DNA from: an uncultured Bacteroidota bacterium
Lineage (GTDB): Bacteria > Bacteroidota > Bacteroidia > Chitinophagales > Chitinophagaceae
DNA length: 64,000 nt
Direction: 5' to 3'
Assembly (NCBI GenBank): GCA_903887415.1
Contig: CAISPO010000039.1
Location: 45,835 to 109,834 of the forward strand
The position numbers were made by a program, and so were the translations under genes. Shown here in pieces: positions 58,932 through 64,000 of this stretch; the stretch's first letter is position 1; every line of letters starts with the position of its first letter. The notes beneath the pieces are model-generated. The model did not search any database and was not told the DNA's origin. It worked only from the letters and a program-made list of their open reading frames with translations.

Positions 58932-59079
58932 TTTACCTGTTTTTTACGGGCTCATCCTGTTAAAGATGGCTGCCGGAGTTAACCCAGTCCCTACGGAACT
59001 TAACATTGGGTAATTTTATTTTTAATTAACTATTACTCTTTTTATTTTTAACCTTACCTCCCCTTTAGGGGCCGGGGGT

Positions 59080-59634
59080 TTACTTACCTGCAGACTTACC
59101 AGCCTTACGACGAACGATCTCATCAGAGTAGCGTACACCCTTGCCCTTGTAAGGCTCTGGCTTACGGAGGCTGCGCAGCTTAGCGGCTACGGCACCCAGT
59201 AATTGCTTATCGTTCGACTCAAGGATGATCCTTGGGTTTTGTCCTTTTTCCGCCGTAGCAGACGCTTTGATCTCCTTTGGCAATTCGAATATAATGTTGT
59301 GAGAGAAGCCTAAAGCGAGGTCTATCTGCTGGCCGGTAACGGCAGCACGATAACCCACACCTACAAGTTCCAGCTCCCTCTTAAACCCTGTAGTAACGCC
59401 AGTGATCATATTAGCAACAAGCGAGCGGCACAAACCATGAAGCGCACGGTGGCGGATTTGGTCGGTAGGGCGCTCAACGAGTATCTGGTCGCCTTCGATC
59501 TTGATCGTTATATCCCGGTCAATAGCTTGTGACAACTCACCCTTAGGGCCCTTAACACTGAATTCATTGGCCGCTGATACCTTTGCGGTAACGCCTGCCG
59601 GAAGTACTACTGGTTTCTTACCTATACGTGACAT
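59080..59634 (-). CDS. rplF: 50S ribosomal protein L6
   Basis: MSRIGKKPVVLPAGVTAKVS...GVGYRAAVTGQQIDLALGFSH. Confidence 0.95.
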   Translation of the reverse strand: MSRIGKKPVVLPAGVTAKVSAANEFSVKGPKGELSQAIDRDITIKIEGDQILVERPTDQIRHRALHGLCRSLVANMITGVTTGFKRELELVGVGYRAAVTGQQIDLALGFSHNIIFELPKEIKASATAEKGQNPRIILESNDKQLLGAVAAKLRSLRKPEPYKGKGVRYSDEIVRRKAGKSAGK

Positions 59635-59675
59635 AAATTAAAAATTCAAAAGTTAAAATTCAAAACTCAAAAGCT
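59635..59675. repeat. A/T-rich TTCAAAA repeat adjoining the rplF start
   Basis: TAAATTAAAAATTCAAAAGTTAAAATTCAAAACTCAAAAGC. Confidence 0.6.
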
Positions 59676-59728
59676 GTGTTCAGTTACCGTATAGAGAACT
59701 TGATATTATCAGCTCCTGCTTATTGTTA

Positions 59729-60127
59729 TTAATAAATATTACACATTACTTCACCGCCTACATTCTGCGTGCGGGCTTCCTTATCGGTCATTACACCTTT
59801 GGACGTAGATACGATTGCCACACCAAGGCCATTCTGTACACGGCGTATTTCAGCAGGTTTAGCATATTGGCGGAGACCGGGGCGGCTAATGCGCTCTAAT
59901 GAACGGATAGCTGGCTCCTTAGTCTGAGCATCATATTTCAAAGCTATTTTGATAAGGCCTTGCTTGCTGTCGTCTTCAAACTTGTACTTCAGAATATAGC
60001 CTTTGTCGTAAAGTATTTCGGTGATACGCTTCTTAACATTAGAAGCGGGTATTTCAACGATACGATGGCGTGCCATCTGCGCGTTACGGATGCGGGTCAG
60101 GAAGTCTGCTATTGGATCTGTTACCAT
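59729..60127 (-). CDS. rpsH: 30S ribosomal protein S8
   Basis: MVTDPIADFLTRIRNAQMARHRIVEIPASNVKKRI. Confidence 0.95.
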   Translation of the reverse strand: MVTDPIADFLTRIRNAQMARHRIVEIPASNVKKRITEILYDKGYILKYKFEDDSKQGLIKIALKYDAQTKEPAIRSLERISRPGLRQYAKPAEIRRVQNGLGVAIVSTSKGVMTDKEARTQNVGGEVMCNIY

Positions 60128-60229
60128 TTTTTTTAATTGAGTTTAGTAAAAAATTTGTTACGAGTATCAGGAGCACTGCTGCACCTGACTTTGAAACGTT
60201 TAACCTCTCTCCGCATCGGGAGTCGGGCT

Positions 60230-60499
60230 TTACCAGCTTGCTTTACGCACACCAGGTATTTTACCGTCAAGCGCCATATCGCGGAATACCAGGCGGCAGA
60301 TACCAAAGTGCCTCATGTATCCTCTTGGGCGGCCGGTAAGCTGGCAACGGTTCCTGAGACGTACTGCTGAAGAATTTTTAGGAAGCTTATCCAACGCTGC
60401 CAAATCTCCGGAAGCCTTCAGGGCTGCACGTTTTGCGGCATACTTAACTACCATTTCTTCGCGTTTGCGCTGGCGGGCTTTTACTGATTCTTTTGCCAT
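60230..60499 (-). CDS. rpsN: 30S ribosomal protein S14
   Basis: [41 protein letters not shown]; zinc-ligand-free type. Confidence 0.95.
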   Translation of the reverse strand: MAKESVKARQRKREEMVVKYAAKRAALKASGDLAALDKLPKNSSAVRLRNRCQLTGRPRGYMRHFGICRLVFRDMALDGKIPGVRKASW

Positions 60500-60502
60500 A
60501 TC

Positions 60503-61081
60503 TTATTTTCCTGTTTTTTCCATGTTAGTGAATGGCATACCCATTTCTTTCAACAGGGCATATGCTTCTTCGTTAGTGTTGGCTGTAGTAACAAAAGTTA
60601 TGTCCATACCGCTGATACGAGGCAGTTTGTCAATGTTGATCTCCGGGTAGATGATCTGCTCGGTGATGCCCATTGTATAGTTGCCGCGGCCATCGAATGA
60701 TTTCTCGCTGATACCTTTGAAATCACGTACGCGGGGCAGTGACACAGATACGAAACGATCAAGGAATTCATACATCTTCACATGGCGCAACGTAACACGG
60801 CAGCCGATCGGCATGTTCTTACGCAGCTTGAAGTTGGATATGTCCTTCTTTGACATGGTTGGTATAGCCTTCTGACCGGTAACCAGTGTCATTTCGTTCA
60901 CCGCATCATCTATCATCTTCTTATCAGATGTAGAACCCTTTACACCTTGGTTCAGGCATATCTTTACCAGGCGAGGGCACTGCATTACTGATTTATACCC
61001 GAATTGCTTCATTAGTGCGGGCACCACTTCATCCCTGTACTTTTTAAGTAACCTTGGGGAGTATGTTGTTGTCGTTGCCAT
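60503..61081 (-). CDS. rplE: 50S ribosomal protein L5
   Basis: [32 protein letters not shown]...[21 protein letters not shown]. Confidence 0.95.
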   Translation of the reverse strand: MATTTTYSPRLLKKYRDEVVPALMKQFGYKSVMQCPRLVKICLNQGVKGSTSDKKMIDDAVNEMTLVTGQKAIPTMSKKDISNFKLRKNMPIGCRVTLRHVKMYEFLDRFVSVSLPRVRDFKGISEKSFDGRGNYTMGITEQIIYPEINIDKLPRISGMDITFVTTANTNEEAYALLKEMGMPFTNMEKTGK

Positions 61082-61083
61082 TA

Positions 61084-61422
61084 TTATTTAATTACTTCTC
61101 CTGAAGTTTTAGAAATACGTGAAAAACCTGTTTCAGTACGCTCGCGCTTTACACGGGAAGGCGCTTTGGCTTTAGCATCCCACAGCATCACGTTAGAGAT
61201 GGCTATGTACGCTTCTTCCTGCACGATTCCACCCTGTGGGTTCTGTGCGTTTGGTTTCAGGTGCTTGGTAACAAGGTTCACACCTTCTATCAGCACTTTA
61301 GCATCGGTAGGATTTACCGAAAGCACCTTACGTGGCTTGGTACGGTCCTTGTCGTCGCCGGCAATAACAACCACGTTGTCGCCTTTCTTAATATTGAACT
61401 TTGGTTTAAATCTCTTATTCAT
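61084..61422 (-). CDS. rplX: 50S ribosomal protein L24
   Basis: [36 protein letters not shown]; internal start preferred. Confidence 0.93.
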   Translation of the reverse strand: MNKRFKPKFNIKKGDNVVVIAGDDKDRTKPRKVLSVNPTDAKVLIEGVNLVTKHLKPNAQNPQGGIVQEEAYIAISNVMLWDAKAKAPSRVKRERTETGFSRISKTSGEVIK

Positions 61423-61485
61423 CTGAAAATAAATTTGTCTTTTCACCCCCATTTTTCCAAACGGGCTGCAAAGGTACAATAATTT

Positions 61486-61854
61486 TTACAATACTTCCGG
61501 CGCGAGAGAAACAATTTTCATGTATCCTTTATCACGCAATTCGCGGGCTACCGGGCCAAATATACGGGTGCCACGTGGGTCATCGGCTGCATTTAGGAGC
61601 ACAACAGCATTATCATCAAAGCTGATGTAAGACCCGTCCTTGCGGCGAAGCTTATTCTTGGTGCGAACGATAACCGCTTTTGAAACGATACCTTTCTTTA
61701 CACCACCACCTGGAAGCGCATCCTTTACAGTTACCACGATCTTGTCGCCGATACCTGCATAGTCCTGCCCCGAATTGCCCAACACACGGATGCACAATAC
61801 TTCTTTAGCGCCGCTGTTGTCGGCTACACTGAGCCTTGATTCTTGTTGTATCAT
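61486..61854 (-). CDS. rplN: 50S ribosomal protein L14
   Basis: [26 protein letters not shown]. Confidence 0.96.
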   Translation of the reverse strand: MIQQESRLSVADNSGAKEVLCIRVLGNSGQDYAGIGDKIVVTVKDALPGGGVKKGIVSKAVIVRTKNKLRRKDGSYISFDDNAVVLLNAADDPRGTRIFGPVARELRDKGYMKIVSLAPEVL

Positions 61855-61863
61855 CTTAAATAG

Positions 61864-62139
61864 TTACTTAGCTTTTTCAATAATTTCTACCAGGCGCCAG
61901 CGCTTTGTCTTGCTCAGCGGGCGTGTTTCCATAATACGCACCACATCGCCTATACCGGCATTGTTTTGCTCATCATGGGCATGGAAGCTGGATGATTTCT
62001 TAAGAAACTTACCATATATAGGGTGTTTCACTTTACGTTCAACAGTAACAGTGATGGTTTTAGTCATCTTGTTGCTGGCAACTACCCCTATACGGGTTTT
62101 CCTGCTTTTTCTTTCAATCGTGGTCGTCATAATAGACAT
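61864..62139 (-). CDS. rpsQ: 30S ribosomal protein S17
   Basis: [44 protein letters not shown]. Confidence 0.95.
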   Translation of the reverse strand: MSIMTTTIERKSRKTRIGVVASNKMTKTITVTVERKVKHPIYGKFLKKSSSFHAHDEQNNAGIGDVVRIMETRPLSKTKRWRLVEIIEKAK

Positions 62140-62147
62140 ATAATTAA

Positions 62148-62360
62148 TTAGATACCTAATGTTCTTTTACGCTGTTCGGTCTTCAGGCGTGCAATAGCAC
62201 GGCGCTGCGTCTTGATAGAAAGCGGGTTTTCAATCGGATTTACCGCATGACTGAACCTTGTTTTTTTCAGGCGTAACTCCTCATCACTGATCCTTTCGTT
62301 CAGCGCTTCGTTGTCGAGCGAGCGGTAATCATCCACTTTCGCCTTGTTTGCTTTTGCCAT
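62148..62360 (-). CDS. rpmC: 50S ribosomal protein L29
   Basis: [26 protein letters not shown]. Confidence 0.93.
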   Translation of the reverse strand: MAKANKAKVDDYRSLDNEALNERISDEELRLKKTRFSHAVNPIENPLSIKTQRRAIARLKTEQRKRTLGI

Positions 62361-62494
62361 TGTTTAAATTTTAGTAGAACGTCGAAAGTAAAAAGTCTAA
62401 AGCTATTCCCCTTAAACCCTGTTTTTCAACTATCCTTTATTCAATTTATTATAAGATACAATCCGAATTCCCAAATCCGAATTCCTAATTCCAA

Positions 62495-62917
62495 TTATTC
62501 TCCGGCGTAGTCATGGCGCACCACAAACTTCGTGCGGATCGGTAACTTCTGCGATGCAAGCAGCAACGCTTCCTGCGCCACTTTCAACGGAACGCCATCA
62601 AGTTCAAACATGATCAGTCCTGGCTTTACCACGGCTGCCCAGAATTCAAGGCTACCTTTACCTTTACCCATACGCACCTCTGCAGGTTTGCGGGTGATCG
62701 GCTTGTCGGGGAATATGCGTATCCACACATTACCTTCACGTTTCATGTGGCGGGTAAGTGCCTGACGCGCTGCTTCTATCTGGCGGTTAGTGATCCACTT
62801 TGGTTCCATAGCCTTAAGGCCAAATGAACCAAATGATATCATAGCTCCGCGCTGAGCGTTGCCCCTGATCCTGCCTTTATGCGCCTTCCTGTGTTTCGAT
62901 TTTTTTGGTTGTAACAT
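62495..62917 (-). CDS. rplP: 50S ribosomal protein L16
   Basis: [38 protein letters not shown]. Confidence 0.96.
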   Translation of the reverse strand: MLQPKKSKHRKAHKGRIRGNAQRGAMISFGSFGLKAMEPKWITNRQIEAARQALTRHMKREGNVWIRIFPDKPITRKPAEVRMGKGKGSLEFWAAVVKPGLIMFELDGVPLKVAQEALLLASQKLPIRTKFVVRHDYAGE

Positions 62918-62958
62918 TGTTACAATTTTTTATTGAAGTATTCTAAACAATATTATTA

Positions 62959-63840
62959 TTACCTGCGTGCACCGCCGCCTGCTGCACCGCCTGAACGGCC
63001 ACCGCCGCCTGAACGGCCGCCACGATCACCACCGGCTCCGCCGCCTCTGCGATCTCCGCCGCCACCGCCGCGGCCTCCACGATCACCACCACGCTCACCA
63101 CGTTCGCCTCCGCGCTCACCGCCACGCGATTCGCCGCCCTGGAAACCACCTGTCGGACGATTGCCGCGGCTGTCGGAGTTTGCAGAGAAGTTCGGGTTCA
63201 GATCACGCTTGCCCAGCACTTCACCTTTACATATCCACACCTTCAAACCTATTTTACCATACACGGTCATTGCGTAAGTAGAAGCGTAATCAATGTCCAT
63301 ACGGAAAGTATGTAATGGAGTGCGGCCCTGCTTGAATTCTTCGCTGCGTGCTATTTCAGAACCGTTAAGACGGCCACCTGCTTTGATCTTGATACCTTCA
63401 GCACCCATACGCATTGCTGTAGAGATAGCCATCTTTATAGCGCGTTTGTAGCTGACACGGCCTTCTATCTGGCGGGCTATGGTTTCGCCTACTATCATTG
63501 CGTCCATTTCCGGGCGGCGGATCTCCATAATGTTGATCTGCACATCGTCCTTCTTGGTCAGCTTCTTCAGCTCTTCCTTGATACGGTCCACCTCGGTACC
63601 ACCTTTACCTATGATGATACCTGGCTTTGAAGTATGGATCGTTACGATCAGCTTACCGAGCGTGCGCTCAATAACAATACGGGAAACACCGCCTTTGTTT
63701 ATACGCGCGTTGAGGTAGTTGCGGATCTTATGGTCTTCAACCAGCTTCTGGCCGAAGTCCCTTTTCTCGCCATACCACATTGAGTCCCATCCGCGGATGA
63801 TGCCCAACCTGTTACCTATAGGATTACATTTTTGACCCAT
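62959..63840 (-). CDS. rpsC: 30S ribosomal protein S3 with long RGG/Gly-rich C-terminal tail
   Basis: [24 protein letters not shown]...; tail [29 protein letters not shown]... Confidence 0.95.
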   Translation of the reverse strand: MGQKCNPIGNRLGIIRGWDSMWYGEKRDFGQKLVEDHKIRNYLNARINKGGVSRIVIERTLGKLIVTIHTSKPGIIIGKGGTEVDRIKEELKKLTKKDDVQINIMEIRRPEMDAMIVGETIARQIEGRVSYKRAIKMAISTAMRMGAEGIKIKAGGRLNGSEIARSEEFKQGRTPLHTFRMDIDYASTYAMTVYGKIGLKVWICKGEVLGKRDLNPNFSANSDSRGNRPTGGFQGGESRGGERGGERGERGGDRGGRGGGGGDRRGGGAGGDRGGRSGGGGRSGGAAGGGARR

Positions 63841-63851
63841 TACTTTCGTTA

Positions 63852-64000
63852 TTAAGATTGAACGTTTTCTGTTTCTGAATTAGCATTTGATGTCACCGCA
63901 TTACGGCTATCCACGATTATCGTGATGTGGTTGCTGCGTTTGCGCACACGGTAGGCACGGCCTTGTGGTGCTGGGCGCATCCGTTTCAATACGCGGCCAC
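63852..64000 (-). CDS. rplV: 50S ribosomal protein L22, C-terminal part (5' end outside window)
   Basis: Minus-strand translation [48 protein letters not shown]. Confidence 0.88.
   Translation of the reverse strand, partial: GRVLKRMRPAPQGRAYRVRKRSNHITIIVDSRNAVTSNANSETENVQS

Noticed and set aside
62933-63277. Plus-strand Pro-rich ORF ([16 protein letters not shown]...)
   Set aside because: Exact antisense of the Gly/Arg-rich rpsC tail; composition is explained by the opposite strand.
1-64000. CRISPR arrays, rRNA genes, prophage or restriction/defence islands
   Set aside because: No regularly spaced direct repeats, rRNA signature, phage structural genes or recognisable defence genes were seen; the palindromes found are dispersed, not arrayed.

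Overview
This window looks like a Bacteroidetes (Chitinophagaceae-like) chromosome segment. The evidence is AT-leaning intergenic DNA, TTTG/TAnnTTTG-type promoters, an LpxC-FabZ fusion, a FISUMP-domain protein, and DUF4476 and TonB-type outer-membrane proteins. Most of it is ordinary core genome: thrS-infC, PBP1A, an lpxD-lpxC/fabZ-lpxA cluster, idi, ccmE/ccmF, aspS, and a large S10/spc ribosomal-protein block from rplV (partial, right edge) down to secY-map. Accessory or unusual parts are: (1) a ~2.1 kb IS1595/ISXO2-like element (about 7609-9737) with long terminal inverted repeats, cargo ORFs and a frameshifted transposase, whose terminal motif recurs as solo palindromes elsewhere in the window; (2) a tRNA-Arg-proximal junction (about 25436-26820) where two truncated genes meet head to head; (3) a nearly identical 55-bp duplicated unit ending in a terminator-like hairpin downstream of infC, where rpmI-rplT would normally lie; (4) a T-rich repeat abutting the start codons of three genes and also found inside the aspS reading frame; (5) a uS3 protein with a ~73-aa RGG/Gly-rich tail; (6) a CcmE homolog with a CxxxY heme-binding motif; (7) a relic ParE-type toxin/antitoxin pair; (8) BIME-like multi-hairpin repeats. 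I saw no convincing large, completely new multi-gene system. All assignments come from reading the sequence and translations by eye; no database search was run.
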